Shown piece by piece: positions 24,523 to 34,910 of a DNA stretch of 64,000 nt. The notes beneath the pieces were generated by a model, which saw nothing but the letters and a program-made list of their open reading frames with translations, did no database searches and had not been told where the DNA came from. Location of the stretch: positions 1 to 64,000 of the forward strand of contig SIHQ01000017.1 of assembly GCA_004762125.1 (NCBI GenBank), given 5' to 3'. Within the stretch, counting starts at the first letter, position 1; each line of letters begins with the position of its first letter. This DNA comes from Oceanospirillales bacterium (GTDB lineage: Bacteria; Pseudomonadota; Gammaproteobacteria; Pseudomonadales; Endozoicomonadaceae). Both the position numbers and the translations under genes were made by a program.

Positions 24523-25518
24523 TCAGTCCTCAGTACTACTCAAGGTTTCCAGCACCCTTTGAAGATCTCTAGGCAACGGAGCATCAACCACCAACAGCGT
24601 TCCATCCAGAAGTTTCAAATTCAGCTGCGCGGCATGCAAAAACAAGCGCTTAAGACCAAACTTTCGGAAGCGTTTATTTTCTTCATCCTTGGTGTATTTC
24701 TCATCACCAAGAATGGAATAACCGGCATGCAAACAGTGCACTCGAATTTGATGAGTACGCCCGGTAATCGGACTAGCTTCTATCAGAGTGGCCGGTTCGC
24801 CTTGATGATTGTATCGCTGCAGTACCTTAAAACTGGTTTTCGAGCGTTTACCTTCATCAATATCAACCGTTACAACACGCTCACCTGAGCGCAGAGTGTT
24901 TTTCAATAGCGGAGCATTAACCAACACCTTGCGGTTCGGCCAACGGCCTACGACAAGTGCGTTGTAAATTTTGCTTATATGCTTTTCCTGCAGTTGCGCA
25001 TGCAGGTATCGCAACATACTGCGCTTTTTGGTCATCATCAGACAACCAGAAGTATCTCGGTCAAGTCTGTGTACCAATTCAAGATGACGCTCATCAGGGC
25101 GAATTTTGCGAAACGCTTCAATCACACCGTAATTAATACCACTACCGCCGTGTACTGCTATACCCGCCGGTTTGTTAATAATGATCAGGGTTTTGTCTTC
25201 ATAAATAATGGATTTTTCAAGTTTCTCTATTAATGCTGCACCCGGATTAACAATCTTTTCCTTTTCGGAAGTTCTAACCGGTGGCACTCGGAGCAAATCA
25301 CCGTCCTGTAGACGGTAGTCAGCGGTCACACGCTTTTTGTTAACACGCACTTCACCCTTGCGAATAATTCTGTACACCCGTGTTTTGGGTACACCTTTAA
25401 GAATACGTGTCAGGTAATTATCCACCCTCTGACCGGCGTACTCCTGATCGATATTGATCATTTGTACCACTGGGCGATTTTCCTCGGTTTCCCGAGAGTC
25501 GTTCTGTTGTCTATCCAT
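24523..25518 (-). CDS. rluC: 23S rRNA pseudouridine 955/2504/2580 synthase
   Basis: This 331-residue enzyme has an N-terminal S4 RNA-binding domain (QRVDNYLTRILKGVPKTRVY...GEVRVNKKRV) and an RluA-type catalytic domain. The catalytic Asp is in LVHRLDRDTSGCLMM, and GRTHQIRVHC is the second conserved block. It is divergent from rne, the usual arrangement in gammaproteobacteria, which supports RluC rather than RluD. Confidence 0.95.
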   Translation of the reverse strand: MDRQQNDSRETEENRPVVQMINIDQEYAGQRVDNYLTRILKGVPKTRVYRIIRKGEVRVNKKRVTADYRLQDGDLLRVPPVRTSEKEKIVNPGAALIEKLEKSIIYEDKTLIIINKPAGIAVHGGSGINYGVIEAFRKIRPDERHLELVHRLDRDTSGCLMMTKKRSMLRYLHAQLQEKHISKIYNALVVGRWPNRKVLVNAPLLKNTLRSGERVVTVDIDEGKRSKTSFKVLQRYNHQGEPATLIEASPITGRTHQIRVHCLHAGYSILGDEKYTKDEENKRFRKFGLKRLFLHAAQLNLKLLDGTLLVVDAPLPRDLQRVLETLSSTED

Positions 25519-26061
25519 GGCGCTATATTACCAGCATTCGTTCATTTGAAGCACTTACTGATTACTGATATAGTTGAAGGGCTGCCTTACACACATTCGA
25601 AGAGGCAGTTAGATTTGCGAAACCTGAGTACGGCCAACAGCGGAAAAGCAATAAAGCCCCCTGATAGTGAGCCGATGAATCTCAGGACAGACGAAATGAC
25701 CGCACGGTAATAAGCAAGCCGTGTAAGATAAACGCGCTACTCTCTTTCAAGCAGGGCACCCCCGAATTCCGGGCGCGAGGACATATTGCCGGGACGATGA
25801 GATCCATATTCGGACGATTTGATCAATAACGCCGAACTCCCGGTATTTAAGAATTCCCCGCCCAAGACAGTGGTAATGATCAGTAAGCGATCTTTACCAC
25901 GATGACTGCTATATCGTTACACAGACAGCAAAATGTGCTGGTAACGTGAGTCTGATAGCAGCGTATTTAAAACCGGCAGTTCCGCAAACAGACGGGCCGG
26001 AATAAAATGAAAACGGGCAGTGCCAGCTTGAGAGGCTAGCCTCTGAACGTATCGGTACTCT
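25519..26061 (+). promoter_or_regulatory. Long leader of rne with promoter and stem-loops
   Basis: A sigma-70 promoter candidate, TTGAAG (25546-25551), 17-nt spacer, TATAGT (25569-25574), predicts an untranslated leader of about 480 nt. Inside it a 12-bp hairpin with one mismatch (25870-25900, GTGGTAATGATC / GATCTTTACCAC) and a palindrome AGAGGCTAGCCTCT (26031-26044) shortly before the start stand out. In E. coli the rne leader of about 360 nt lets RNase E cleave its own mRNA; a similar feedback is inferred here. No ribosome site of normal strength precedes the ATG. No gene was found in the gap. Confidence 0.65.
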
Positions 26062-29000
26062 ATGAAGAGAATGTTAATCAACGCGACTCAATCTGAAGAG
26101 TTGCGTGTAGCGCTGGTTGATGGCCAGCGACTGTACGACCTGGATATTGAATCCGGTGCTCGTGAACAGAAAAAAGCCAACATCTATAAAGGACGCATTA
26201 CTCGGGTTGAACCTAGCCTGGAAGCCGCCTTTGTTGATTTTGGTGCAGAACGCCACGGTTTTCTTCCACTAAAGGAAATCTCCCGTGAATATTTTACTGG
26301 TTCTCACCACGGTGGCCGTCCGAATATCAAAGGCGTCATTAAGGAAGGCCAGGAAGTTATTGTTCAAGTAGATAAGGAAGAGCGTGGCAACAAGGGTGCA
26401 GCCCTGACTACTTTGGTCAGTCTGGCTGGTCGCTATCTTGTGCTTATGCCCAACAACCCTCGTGCCGGTGGTATCTCCCGCCGCATCGAAGGTGACGAGC
26501 GTGCTGAACTGCGCGAGATTCTTAACAATCTGAACATTCCGTCCGAAATGGGCGTTATAGTTCGTACTGCTGGTCTTGGTCGTTCCAAGGAAGAACTTCA
26601 GTGGGATCTGGATTACCTGCTGCAGCTCTGGACTTCTATTAAAGAAGCCTCGCAACAGACAGCACCTATTCTGATCTATCAGGAAAGCGATGTAATTATC
26701 CGTGCTGTCCGTGATTACCTACGCCAGGACATTGGTGAAGTTTTGATTGATAGTACTGTTGCTCTGGAAAGGGCTCTGGATTTCATCAAACAGGTCATGC
26801 CTCAGTATCAGAGCAAGATCAAGCTCTATAAAGACAGCATTCCTCTATTCAACCGCTTCCAGATTGAATCCCAGATCGAAACGGCCTTCCAGAGGGAAGT
26901 GAAATTACCTTCCGGTGGTTCCATCGTGATCGATCCAACTGAAGCACTGGTTTCTATCGATATTAACTCCGCACGTGCAACTCGTGGTGGTGACATCGAA
27001 GAAACAGCTTTGAATACCAACTTGGAAGCAGCCGACGAGATTGCCCGCCAGCTTCGTTTACGTGACATTGGCGGCCTGATTGTGATCGATTTCATCGACA
27101 TGAGTCAGAATCGCAACCAGCGTGACGTTGAGAATCGTATTCGCCAGGCTCTGTCTATGGATCGTGCCCGCGTACAAACCGGTCGTATTTCTCGCTTTGG
27201 TTTGCTGGAAATGTCCCGTCAGCGCTTGCGTCCATCTCTGGGTGAAACAAGTGGTGTCGTTTGTCCTCGCTGCTCTGGTCAAGGCACTATTCGCGACATC
27301 GAATCTCTGGCTTTATCCATCCTTCGCTTGATGGAAGAAGATGCTCTGAAGGACAAGACTTCCGAGATTCGTGCCCAGGTACCGGTTTCTGTTGCAGCCT
27401 TCCTGCTAAACGAAAAACGCCAGAACATCGCCGAAATCGAGAAACGCTGCAATATTCGCATTGTTGTTATCCCAAACGCTCACCTGGACACTCCTCACTA
27501 CGATGTTCAGCGCCTGAGAGACGATCACGTTACTGAAGGTTCTGAAAGCAGCTACGAACTTCTGGAAGCTGAAGAAAGCGTAGAAGATGAGATTCAGGTT
27601 GCACCTTCCAAGGCTATCCAACGCCCGGAAGCTGTCGTTAAGAACGTTAAGCCAGCTCAGCCAGCTCCAGCGCCTGCACCTGCTGCACAACGACAGGAAA
27701 AATCAGGTCTGCTGAAATCTCTGGTCAGTTCGATTGGTAGCCTGTTTGGTGGCTCTGAAGAGGAGAACACCACTCAGACACGCAGCAAAAGCAGTGAGCA
27801 GAAACCAGCTCCTCGCCAGCAGCCGCGCCCAAATCGCGACAGTCAGAGAGACAATCGTTCCAGCAACAAACCGCAGCAGCGCAGCAAGCCTCCGCAGCGT
27901 CGCGACCAGGATGAAGAACGTCCTCGTAACGATCGCCGCCGCAATGACCGTCCAGAACGCGCTCCTCGCCAGGAGGAACGTAAGGAACGCGCTCCTCGTC
28001 AGGAAGAACGTCAAGAACGCGCTCCTCGCCAGGAAGAACGTCAAGAACGCGCTCCTCGCCAGGAAGAACGTCAAGAACGCGCTCCTCGCCAGGAAGAACG
28101 TCAAGAACGCGCTCCTCGTCAGGATCGCCATGAACGTGGCCACCGTCGCGACCACAACGATCGTCAGGAAGAGCAACCACGTCAGGAACCTGTAGCAGAG
28201 CAACAGGAGCAGAGCTTTGATCAGCAGGATGACAGTCGCCGCCGCCGCCGCCCGGGCTCTGCTCAGCGTCGTCGCAACAACCGTCCATCCCAGCGCGATA
28301 GAAATGTTCAGGACCAGCCAGTCCTACCTTCAATGTCGCAACCTGAAGCTGAAAATCCTGCACCTGCAGTAGCTGCCGAGCAATCAAAGCCTCAGCCTGC
28401 TTCTGCCAAACAGGAAAAGTCAGCCGCAGTTGTCGAAGCCAAAGAGCCAAAAGCTCTGCCGCAAGAGAAAGCACCTGCTGCGAAGGAAGAGATTCACAAA
28501 GAAAAGCCTGAAGCAGAATCTCCAGTGACTGAAGCTAAGCCTCAGATGACTGAAATGGCTAAAGCCGTAGCTGCCACAAGTCAGAGAGAACCTGCCGCTA
28601 TTCAACCTACTGCAACAGCCACTGTTGAAGCAGAAGCTTCTGCTACGAAAGCTGAAGTGAAAGCTGAACCAGTAGCTAAGTCTGAGGTTAAACCTGAAAT
28701 AAAAGCTGAGCCAATAGCCAAGCCTGAGGTGAAAGCTGAGCCAATAGCCAAGCCTGAGGTGAAAGCTGAGCCAGTAGCCAAGCCTGAGGTTAAACCTGAA
28801 GCAAAAGTTGAACCGGTAGCCAAGCCCGAGGTTAAACCTGAAGTAAAAGCTGAACCAGTAACTAAGCCTGAGGTTAAACCTGAAGCAAAAGCTGAATCAG
28901 TAGCTAAGCCTGAAGTTAAACCTGAAGCTCCAAAGAAAATGGCAGAAAATCCTTCTGAACCTGCTCCGACAGTTACAGAAAAGCCTGCTCTAGAAGCACA

Positions 29001-29226
29001 GACCGCACCGGCCGAACGCCGCCAACGCAGAAGAGCTTCAAACGACCCACGCTTAAAGCGTAAACTTGAGCAACAGAAACAGGCAGAAGCAGCGAAAGAA
29101 ACGCCTGCAGCAGCCCGCATTGAAGCTCCAGCTAACACCGCTGTTGAAAAAACGGTAGTACAGGCAGAAGTAACTCAAACAGCAGAAACGGCTGATCGTC
29201 CTGCCTCTACTTCTCAGGAAAACTGA
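26062..29226 (+). CDS. rne: Ribonuclease E
   Basis: This essential endoribonuclease of 1,054 residues is the scaffold of the RNA degradosome. The start [10 protein letters not shown] is nearly the same as in E. coli. The S1 domain (about 35-120), the 5' sensor and the DNase I-like catalytic site follow, with metal-binding Asp300 (SIDINSAR) and Asp343 (VIDFIDM) and the Zn-link CPRC at 401-404. The C-terminal half is disordered. It has an Arg-rich RNA-binding tract made of 10-residue tandem repeats and a later stretch of KPEVKAEP-type repeats, with little likeness to the enterobacterial scaffold. Confidence 0.97.
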   Translation: MKRMLINATQSEELRVALVDGQRLYDLDIESGAREQKKANIYKGRITRVEPSLEAAFVDFGAERHGFLPLKEISREYFTGSHHGGRPNIKGVIKEGQEVIVQVDKEERGNKGAALTTLVSLAGRYLVLMPNNPRAGGISRRIEGDERAELREILNNLNIPSEMGVIVRTAGLGRSKEELQWDLDYLLQLWTSIKEASQQTAPILIYQESDVIIRAVRDYLRQDIGEVLIDSTVALERALDFIKQVMPQYQSKIKLYKDSIPLFNRFQIESQIETAFQREVKLPSGGSIVIDPTEALVSIDINSARATRGGDIEETALNTNLEAADEIARQLRLRDIGGLIVIDFIDMSQNRNQRDVENRIRQALSMDRARVQTGRISRFGLLEMSRQRLRPSLGETSGVVCPRCSGQGTIRDIESLALSILRLMEEDALKDKTSEIRAQVPVSVAAFLLNEKRQNIAEIEKRCNIRIVVIPNAHLDTPHYDVQRLRDDHVTEGSESSYELLEAEESVEDEIQVAPSKAIQRPEAVVKNVKPAQPAPAPAPAAQRQEKSGLLKSLVSSIGSLFGGSEEENTTQTRSKSSEQKPAPRQQPRPNRDSQRDNRSSNKPQQRSKPPQRRDQDEERPRNDRRRNDRPERAPRQEERKERAPRQEERQERAPRQEERQERAPRQEERQERAPRQEERQERAPRQDRHERGHRRDHNDRQEEQPRQEPVAEQQEQSFDQQDDSRRRRRPGSAQRRRNNRPSQRDRNVQDQPVLPSMSQPEAENPAPAVAAEQSKPQPASAKQEKSAAVVEAKEPKALPQEKAPAAKEEIHKEKPEAESPVTEAKPQMTEMAKAVAATSQREPAAIQPTATATVEAEASATKAEVKAEPVAKSEVKPEIKAEPIAKPEVKAEPIAKPEVKAEPVAKPEVKPEAKVEPVAKPEVKPEVKAEPVTKPEVKPEAKAESVAKPEVKPEAPKKMAENPSEPAPTVTEKPALEAQTAPAERRQRRRASNDPRLKRKLEQQKQAEAAKETPAAARIEAPANTAVEKTVVQAEVTQTAETADRPASTSQEN
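27955..28125 (+). repeat. 30-bp tandem repeat in rne (Arg/Glu-rich)
   Basis: About five to six copies of a 30-bp unit encode [10 protein letters not shown]. Several adjacent DNA copies are identical or differ by one base, so the array is young and probably length-variable between strains. Confidence 0.9.
28665..28930 (+). repeat. Lys/Pro/Glu/Val repeat in rne tail
   Basis: Irregular repeats of the type [10 protein letters not shown] / [10 protein letters not shown] (10 to 16 residues each) run for about 90 residues. They are probably a flexible spacer. Confidence 0.85.
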
Positions 29227-29250
29227 GCAATAGAATCCAAAACGTGATCC

Positions 29251-29284
29251 GTAAAAAAAGGGGCCAATAGGCTCCTTTTTTTAC
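29251..29284. terminator. Bidirectional terminator between rne and ldt gene
   Basis: GTAAAAAAAGG(G)GCC, the loop AATA and GGCTCCTTTTTTTAC form a strong stem with A-run and T-run flanks. It can serve both convergent genes. Confidence 0.88.
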
Positions 29285-29296
29285 GTCTGTAAGAAT

Positions 29297-30748
29297 CTAC
29301 AGTTTAGCCAGCAGTGCGCCATCAAGATGATAGATATCATTTCTGAAACGAATACGACCCTGTTTATCCGGCCAGGCCGTAAAGTAGACAAAATAGAGAG
29401 GGACTTTTTTTCTTAATTTCAGTCTTCCTGTCTCTTTCTGTTTCATGAGTCCGTTTACCTGCTTACCCATTCCCTGATACTTCAGAATACTACCAATCAA
29501 CTGATCAATATTTTCTACTCGGGTACAGCCGGAACTAAAGGTTCTAACCTCTCTCTTAAACAGCTCTGGCCTGTCTGTATCATGAAGATAGATGCTGAAG
29601 GCATTTGGCGAATCCAGCTTAAATCGACCCAATCTATTTACTTTTCCCGGTTTCTGTTCAATACGATAGGGAAAATTACGACGACTGTACTGACTCCACT
29701 TAACGGTTGAGGTATCAACCTTTCTAGCACCTGCTTTCCAGCCAGAATAGACAGAGAACCCTTCACGCTCGAGAAAACCAGGGTCTTTCTTAACTTTTCT
29801 AAGAATGGATGTTGATGCAATGGAACTGGGCACTCGCCAGTAAGGGTTTACAGTAATGCTCTCAATCTCTTCCTGAAACACAGGTGTCTGCCGGGAAGGT
29901 TTACCAACAATGGCTCGAAAATGACGCTTCTTGTTTTCACCTGTAACCCAGGCCACATTAAAACCGGCAATATCAACCATCACGTGAGGATAAGGCAATG
30001 TTCTGGGTAACCAGCGCATACGCTCCATATTCACCTTAAGAATCTTGATTCGATCAAGAGTCATCGCCACAAGAGCCCTTCTTGCTCTTGGACCTAACTG
30101 ACCATCAGCGTAAATACGATATTTCTTTTGCACTCTTTTAACAGCCGTTTCATGGGCAAGCGAATATTTGCCTGCAGGAAGCCGGTCTGCCATATCCAGA
30201 TCCACCAACCACTGATTCAGTTTCAACAACGAAGGGTGACGATCACCTTTTTCCAAAATCAGATCTTTGGGGAAATGCTCTTCCACACCGACAACCCACG
30301 CCTCCAGTCGCTTCAAGGCTGCTACAAAATGGCGATATTGAGGGAGTTTGGATTCCACCAAGTCAAGACTATCAGCCCCCATATGATCTTCAAGCACAGG
30401 CAAACTAGGCCTATCCTGTATATGCCAGCTTGGCTGATAGATGGCGGGTTTGAGCCTGCCGGTATCCAGATAAGAAGCATACTCATGGGCAACCTGCCGT
30501 ACATTCTGGAGAGAAGGATCTGAAGCCAGTTGCAACCATTTGCTCTGAGGAATGTCGATGCCGTGTTTGGAAGCTGTGGACATCCACTGAATCAATTGCT
30601 GACTGCTTGGACCGTCTGTATCGAGCACCTCAGCCAGCTCGGGCTCAGATTCTTGATTCACCACAGGAATGGATAGCCAATCGGAAGACTCAGCATAAAG
30701 AGACGTTGAGACACACAACGATAACGCCAGGAACAGTAAACTGCGCAT
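29297..30748 (-). CDS. L,D-transpeptidase (YcbB/LdtD-like)
   Basis: This 483-residue periplasmic peptidoglycan cross-linking enzyme has a signal peptide MRSLLFLALSLCVSTSLYA. An N-terminal scaffold domain and a peptidoglycan-binding-like helical segment (AVKRVQKKYRIYADGQLGPRARRAL) follow. The YkuD catalytic domain spans ITVNPYWRVP to TFSSGCTRVEN, with the nucleophile Cys in SSGCTRVE. This layout and length match LdtD/YcbB, which makes 3-3 cross-links, although the domain also occurs in Lpp-linking enzymes. ATG 30748 with GGAG 6-7 nt upstream starts the signal peptide; a longer frame to 30775 is less likely. Confidence 0.88.
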   Translation of the reverse strand: MRSLLFLALSLCVSTSLYAESSDWLSIPVVNQESEPELAEVLDTDGPSSQQLIQWMSTASKHGIDIPQSKWLQLASDPSLQNVRQVAHEYASYLDTGRLKPAIYQPSWHIQDRPSLPVLEDHMGADSLDLVESKLPQYRHFVAALKRLEAWVVGVEEHFPKDLILEKGDRHPSLLKLNQWLVDLDMADRLPAGKYSLAHETAVKRVQKKYRIYADGQLGPRARRALVAMTLDRIKILKVNMERMRWLPRTLPYPHVMVDIAGFNVAWVTGENKKRHFRAIVGKPSRQTPVFQEEIESITVNPYWRVPSSIASTSILRKVKKDPGFLEREGFSVYSGWKAGARKVDTSTVKWSQYSRRNFPYRIEQKPGKVNRLGRFKLDSPNAFSIYLHDTDRPELFKREVRTFSSGCTRVENIDQLIGSILKYQGMGKQVNGLMKQKETGRLKLRKKVPLYFVYFTAWPDKQGRIRFRNDIYHLDGALLAKL

Positions 30749-30864
30749 GAAAACTCCGTATATCAGTAAAGCCAAGCCTTACTGCCAACAGGCTTTCAAT
30801 CAATTTGTTGTATTGATAAGAGTAGACAGAACAGAGAATGTAAAAAGGAATGAATAAAAGGAAT

Positions 30865-30888
30865 AGCGCCGGACTTTTGTCGGGCGCT
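30865..30888 (-). terminator. Terminator after murB
   Basis: AGCGCCCGAC pairs with GTCCGGCGCT (one mismatch) around AAAA on the minus strand, then ATTCCTTTTATT follows. It lies just past the murB stop and ends the exbB-to-murB operon. Confidence 0.65.
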
Positions 30889-30902
30889 GAAAACGCAGGT
30901 AA

Positions 30903-31916
30903 TCAGTAAATTCTAGGCTCTATTTCCAACTCAACCCCGAATTTGGCCAATACCGTTGAGCGAATATGATCCGCCAGTACCATCAGCTCTTTTGGCGTTC
31001 CTTCACCATGGTTTACCAAAACCAGCGCCTGCTTTGAGTAAGTCCCTACCTTTCCCATGGTAAAACCCTTCAAACCAGCCTGATCAATCAGCCAGCCTGC
31101 AGCCAACTTCCACTGATCACCGAATGGAAAGCAAACCAGGTCAGAAAATTCCTGTTTCAACCGCTCTACCTGATTACCAGAAACAATCGGATTCTTAAAA
31201 AAACTACCTGCATTTCCCATCAAAGCCGGATCCGGTAACTTCTGACTGCGAATGTCACAAACCACATCACTGATCATTTCAGCGGTAACAGGTTGACCAG
31301 CAGCCTTCTGCTGAACAGCTTGCTGCAAATGACCATAAGCAAGCCCTGGTGCCAACCCTTTGTTTAATTCAAAGGTGACAGAGGTGATAATAAACTGATC
31401 TTTGAGGCTGTTTTTGAACACTGAGTCGCGATAACCAAACAGGCACTCTTTTCGATCAAAGATTCTCAATTCACCCGTACGAACATCCAGCGCTTCAAGA
31501 TTATGGAAGACATCCTTTATCTCAACACCATAAGCGCCAATATTTTGAATGGGAGCTGCACCCACATTACCGGGAATAAGAGAGAGGTTTTCCAGCCCAT
31601 ACGCTTTGTTTTCGATCGTCCACAGCACAAATTCATGCCAGTTTTCACCAGCCAAGCACTTCACCAGCACACAATTATCCTGCGGCACTATTGAACGACC
31701 TTTCAGGCCAACGGCTAGAACCAGCGCCTTCAAGTAATCACCAAGAATCACATTGCTACCACCACCAAGAGGCACCAGTGGCAACTTCTTTTTTTCTGCG
31801 AAGCTAAGCGCTAACCTAAGATCTTCAACGGTTTCAGCCTGACCAAAATAACGGGCAGAAACATCAAAACCAAAGGTATTCAGCTGACGAAGTGAGTAAT
31901 TTTCAAGGATATTCAT
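30903..31916 (-). CDS. murB: UDP-N-acetylenolpyruvoylglucosamine reductase
   Basis: This FAD enzyme of 337 residues reduces UDP-GlcNAc-enolpyruvate to UDP-MurNAc. NTFGFDVSARYF at the start, VPLGGGSNVIL, GLENLSLIPGNVGAAPIQNIGAYG and GNAGSFFKNP are the family signatures, the last with the catalytic Ser. It is the last gene of the envelope operon. ATG 31916, 4 nt after the phosphatase stop, gives the usual N-terminus MNILENYSLRQLNTF. An upstream ATG at 31961 would overlap the phosphatase by 41 nt. Confidence 0.93.
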   Translation of the reverse strand: MNILENYSLRQLNTFGFDVSARYFGQAETVEDLRLALSFAEKKKLPLVPLGGGSNVILGDYLKALVLAVGLKGRSIVPQDNCVLVKCLAGENWHEFVLWTIENKAYGLENLSLIPGNVGAAPIQNIGAYGVEIKDVFHNLEALDVRTGELRIFDRKECLFGYRDSVFKNSLKDQFIITSVTFELNKGLAPGLAYGHLQQAVQQKAAGQPVTAEMISDVVCDIRSQKLPDPALMGNAGSFFKNPIVSGNQVERLKQEFSDLVCFPFGDQWKLAAGWLIDQAGLKGFTMGKVGTYSKQALVLVNHGEGTPKELMVLADHIRSTVLAKFGVELEIEPRIY

Positions 31917-31920
31917 GAAA

Positions 31921-32403
31921 TCAGCGATTCCCAAGGGAATGTTGGGAGCAAATATATTCAAGCAAAGCTCGACTGCCCGTTTCTACCAGGTCCAGCACAT
32001 GAGAAAAACCTTTAGCTCCGCCATAATAAGGATCAGGAACTTCCTCCTCATCCAGATCACCATGGAAAAGGAAGAGTGACAGTTTGTGTTGATACTCTTC
32101 AGGGCAGCGCCGTTGAAGCTCAATCAGATTATCCACGTCCATGGCGAGAAGATAATCCATCTCAATAAAATCTGAATCCATCGTAGCCTGTGAACGAACA
32201 TAACTGAGATCGTAACCCCGTTTCGCAGCTTCTTCTGAAGAGCGACTGTCCGATTTTTCACCTTCATGCCAACCACTGGTACCGGAAGATTCCACTTGAA
32301 TCCGGTTATCCAGTTTCTGTTCCCTCACCATTTGTTCAAAAACACCATGAGCAGTAGGTGAGCGACAGATATTTCCTAGGCAAACAAACATCACCTTGAT
32401 CAT
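31921..32403 (-). CDS. Low-molecular-weight protein-tyrosine phosphatase
   Basis: This 160-residue phosphatase has the P-loop VCLGNICRSP (CX5R with Cys8-9 region nucleophile) at the N-terminus and the general-acid Asp in VPDPYYGG. Family members dephosphorylate tyrosine on capsule kinases or other proteins. Here it lies between kdsB and murB with no tyrosine kinase nearby, as in Pseudomonas, so its substrate is open. Confidence 0.92.
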   Translation of the reverse strand: MIKVMFVCLGNICRSPTAHGVFEQMVREQKLDNRIQVESSGTSGWHEGEKSDSRSSEEAAKRGYDLSYVRSQATMDSDFIEMDYLLAMDVDNLIELQRRCPEEYQHKLSLFLFHGDLDEEEVPDPYYGGAKGFSHVLDLVETGSRALLEYICSQHSLGNR

Positions 32404-32421
32404 AAAAATCCTTTTTCAGAT

Positions 32422-33204
32422 TCAGGCACTGGCCAGACGTTTTTCCATCAATGCTCTGACAGCCGCCAAATCAGCCTCAGTATCGACACCATGAGGTGGC
32501 GTTTCCAGAGCATCGGCTACATGAATACGGTGACCATTCCAAAGCAGGCGCAGCTGTTCAAGGGATTCAAGGGATTCCAACGGACTTTGAGGCCAACGAA
32601 CATACTGATTCAACAAGCTGACACGGTAGGCATAGATACCAATATGACGACGAAACAGATCCAGCTCCGGCAAAGCCTCATTATTAGCAGCAAAATCATC
32701 CCGAGCCCAAGGCATGGGCGCACGACTAAAGTAGAGAGCATAACCCTGAAGGTCTGACACTACTTTAACCACATTAGGATTAAACAGGTCATCACAGGTC
32801 TTAATAGGTTCTGCCAGGGTTGCAGCACCGGCATCGGGGGCTTGCATCAGATTTTCTGCCACCTGATTAATAACTGATGCCGGAATCAGAGGTTCGTCAC
32901 CCTGAACATTAACAATCACCTCATGGTCCGCCATCTCATAGAGGCGGGTCACCTCCTGAAGGCGATCGGTTCCTGAAGGGTGGCCTGCCAGGGTCATGCA
33001 GACCTCAGCGCCAAAACCCTCAGCTACCTTCACGATACGCTCATTATCCGTAGCAATAATCACCCTGGTAGCATTGCTCTCACAGGCACGATCGTACACA
33101 TGTTGAACCATGGGCTTGCCACATATATCAGCCAGCGGTTTGCCAGGCAAACGACTGGAGCTGAAACGAGCAGGAATAACAACTGTAAAGGCCGCATTAC
33201 TCAT
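32422..33204 (-). CDS. kdsB: 3-deoxy-manno-octulosonate cytidylyltransferase
   Basis: This 260-residue enzyme activates Kdo as CMP-Kdo for lipopolysaccharide inner core. [31 protein letters not shown], the start motif of sugar cytidylyltransferases, and [10 protein letters not shown] with the metal-binding Asp are diagnostic. It overlaps the Trm112-like gene by one base. Confidence 0.95.
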   Translation of the reverse strand: MSNAAFTVVIPARFSSSRLPGKPLADICGKPMVQHVYDRACESNATRVIIATDNERIVKVAEGFGAEVCMTLAGHPSGTDRLQEVTRLYEMADHEVIVNVQGDEPLIPASVINQVAENLMQAPDAGAATLAEPIKTCDDLFNPNVVKVVSDLQGYALYFSRAPMPWARDDFAANNEALPELDLFRRHIGIYAYRVSLLNQYVRWPQSPLESLESLEQLRLLWNGHRIHVADALETPPHGVDTEADLAAVRALMEKRLASA

Positions 33205-33443
33205 CAGGCAGAACCTTCACCTGCAGCATCACCTTCAGGTGAGGAAGCTGGAGTTTCACCGCCATCAAGGCGTTCATCAACAGTCAAAGTACGAGCTTCA
33301 TTATCGAGCATCACTGGAATATCATCACGAATAGGGTATGCCAGACCACAGGGGCGACAGACTAGTTCAGCTTCATCCTTACGATACTTGAGGTCACCTT
33401 TGCACAATGGGCAGGCGATAATCTCAAACAGCTTCTTATCCAT
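33204..33443 (-). CDS. ycaR: Trm112/YcaR-family small zinc protein
   Basis: This 79-residue protein starts [18 protein letters not shown], with the CPLC and [10 protein letters not shown] Cys pairs forming a likely zinc site. ATG 33443 has AAGGA 5 nt upstream; the longer frame to 33485 is discarded. It overlaps lpxK by 8 nt and kdsB by 1 nt. YcaR proteins always sit between lpxK and kdsB. The C-terminus is longer than usual, with a Gly/Ser/Pro tail. Confidence 0.9.
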   Translation of the reverse strand: MDKKLFEIIACPLCKGDLKYRKDEAELVCRPCGLAYPIRDDIPVMLDNEARTLTVDERLDGGETPASSPEGDAAGEGSA

Positions 33444-34479
33444 GGGAATCCTTGTTTGACCACACTTGCGGCCCTTTGGTTTCAATCAGAGTCAAAATTC
33501 GTTCAAAAACCGATTCTGGCATTTTCGCCTGAACCGGCAGATACCAGAGCCTGTCACTATTAAAGGCCCGGCATTTAACGGCATCTTTCGCTGTCATCAG
33601 TACAGGTAGCTCATCACCGAACTGCAGATCCTGCTCGGTAAAATCATGATGATCGGGAAAAGGGTGCCTTATTACCTGATACCCCTGCTGCTCCAGCGTA
33701 AGAAAGAAGCGCTCCGGATTACCAATACCCGCAACCCCATGAATCTCACCTTTACTAGGCAGGCTCAGCTGTGTTTTTCTGGTAACAGGTTTAACGCTAT
33801 CCGGTTGAAGGTGAAAACTGTCAAACGCTACATCCAGCGTTTCTTCAGCCTGACCGTTAACCAGTACCAGATCGACCGTTTCCAGTCGCTCAGGTCGCTC
33901 ACGCAATGGCCCAGCCGGCAAGCTCAAACGGTTACCCAACATACGGGCACCATCAACCACTGCCAGTTCAATATGTCGCACCAGATTATAGTGCTGAAGG
34001 CCGTCATCGGCGATGATCAAATCACAATCAAACTGTTCAATCAGCGCTCTGGCTGCAGCAACCCGATTTGGGTCTACCACCACAGGAATACCTGCCTGAT
34101 TGGCCAGCATCACTGGCTCATCACCCACTATTTTAGGGTCTGAGTCTGCTGTCACTGACACTGGATAATTCAAAGCACTGGAACCAAAACCACGACTGGC
34201 AATGCCTGGACGATACCCTTCTGATTGAAATCGTTTAATCAGACTGGCCACCACTGGTGTTTTACCCGTACCACCCACCGAAATATTGCCCACCACAATG
34301 ACCGGCACAGAAGGCTGCCAGCGATCTGCTGCCAACTTTTTCATCTTCTGTTGCTGAGCAATATTTTGGTAGAGCCAGGAGAGCGGTGACAGCAGACGGG
34401 TCCACCCGCCGGTGCTGTACCATGACTTAAGAACCGAGTCGCTGAAACGATCCTGCCAGCGACGGGATTCAAGTGACAT
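33436..34479 (-). CDS. lpxK: Tetraacyldisaccharide 4'-kinase
   Basis: This 347-residue inner-membrane lipid A kinase has an N-terminal hydrophobic helix and the P-loop [15 protein letters not shown] typical of LpxK. The conserved [20 protein letters not shown] block follows. It directly follows exbD (one base shared) rather than msbA, matching the Pseudomonas order. Confidence 0.95.
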   Translation of the reverse strand: MSLESRRWQDRFSDSVLKSWYSTGGWTRLLSPLSWLYQNIAQQQKMKKLAADRWQPSVPVIVVGNISVGGTGKTPVVASLIKRFQSEGYRPGIASRGFGSSALNYPVSVTADSDPKIVGDEPVMLANQAGIPVVVDPNRVAAARALIEQFDCDLIIADDGLQHYNLVRHIELAVVDGARMLGNRLSLPAGPLRERPERLETVDLVLVNGQAEETLDVAFDSFHLQPDSVKPVTRKTQLSLPSKGEIHGVAGIGNPERFFLTLEQQGYQVIRHPFPDHHDFTEQDLQFGDELPVLMTAKDAVKCRAFNSDRLWYLPVQAKMPESVFERILTLIETKGPQVWSNKDSHG

Positions 34480-34910
34480 CAGTTAGCTGACTCTCTGGAC
34501 TGACGAGTGGTCATACTGAGATTGGCAAAGCCGAGTTGGCCAGCAGCATCCATGGCCGTTACCACAGATTGGTAGGGTGTTTTAGCATCAGCGGTAATAA
34601 TCAGAGGTAGAGCAGTATCACCGTCACTGACTTTAGCCAAAGCATTTTTCAGAGTTTCAAGACTAGCGTTAACCAGAGATTTTCCGTTAACGGCAAAATT
34701 ACCACTCTTGCTGATAGAAATTTCTACCTGGTTGCTCTGAACCTGTTCACGCTGCTCACCACTGGCTTCAGGTAAATCTATGGCCAGCTGGGTTTCTTTA
34801 GTAAATGTGGTTGATACCATAAAGAAAATCAGCAGCAAAAAAACTACATCAATCAACGGTGTAAGGTTCAACGAAAGCTCTTCTGTGGACTGGCGACGAA
34901 ATTTCATCAC
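34479..34910 (-). CDS. exbD: ExbD/TolR-family biopolymer transport protein
   Basis: This 143-residue protein has one membrane helix (PLIDVVFLLLIFFMVSTTF) carrying the conserved proton-channel Asp of the ExbD/TolR family, then a periplasmic domain. It couples proton flow to work at the outer membrane with the ExbB-like protein encoded just upstream (4-nt overlap). No TonB gene is close. Placement before lpxK suggests an envelope lipid role (inference). Confidence 0.9.
   Translation of the reverse strand: MMKFRRQSTEELSLNLTPLIDVVFLLLIFFMVSTTFTKETQLAIDLPEASGEQREQVQSNQVEISISKSGNFAVNGKSLVNASLETLKNALAKVSDGDTALPLIITADAKTPYQSVVTAMDAAGQLGFANLSMTTRQSRESAN

Noticed and set aside
25462-25710. 82-codon plus-strand ORF at the rluC/rne divergence
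   Set aside because: It starts inside rluC, runs through the promoter candidate and leader, and has no recognisable product.
27703-28474. Long minus-strand and alternate-frame ORFs opposite the rne tail (up to 249 codons)
   Set aside because: They arise from the repetitive Arg/Glu/Lys/Pro coding of rne. Their products are low-complexity Leu/Phe/Ala strings with no ribosome site.
28602-29138. 178-codon minus-strand ORF with Gly/Ser/Thr repeats
   Set aside because: It is the antisense of the KPEVKAEP repeats. It would not be expected to survive as a separate gene.
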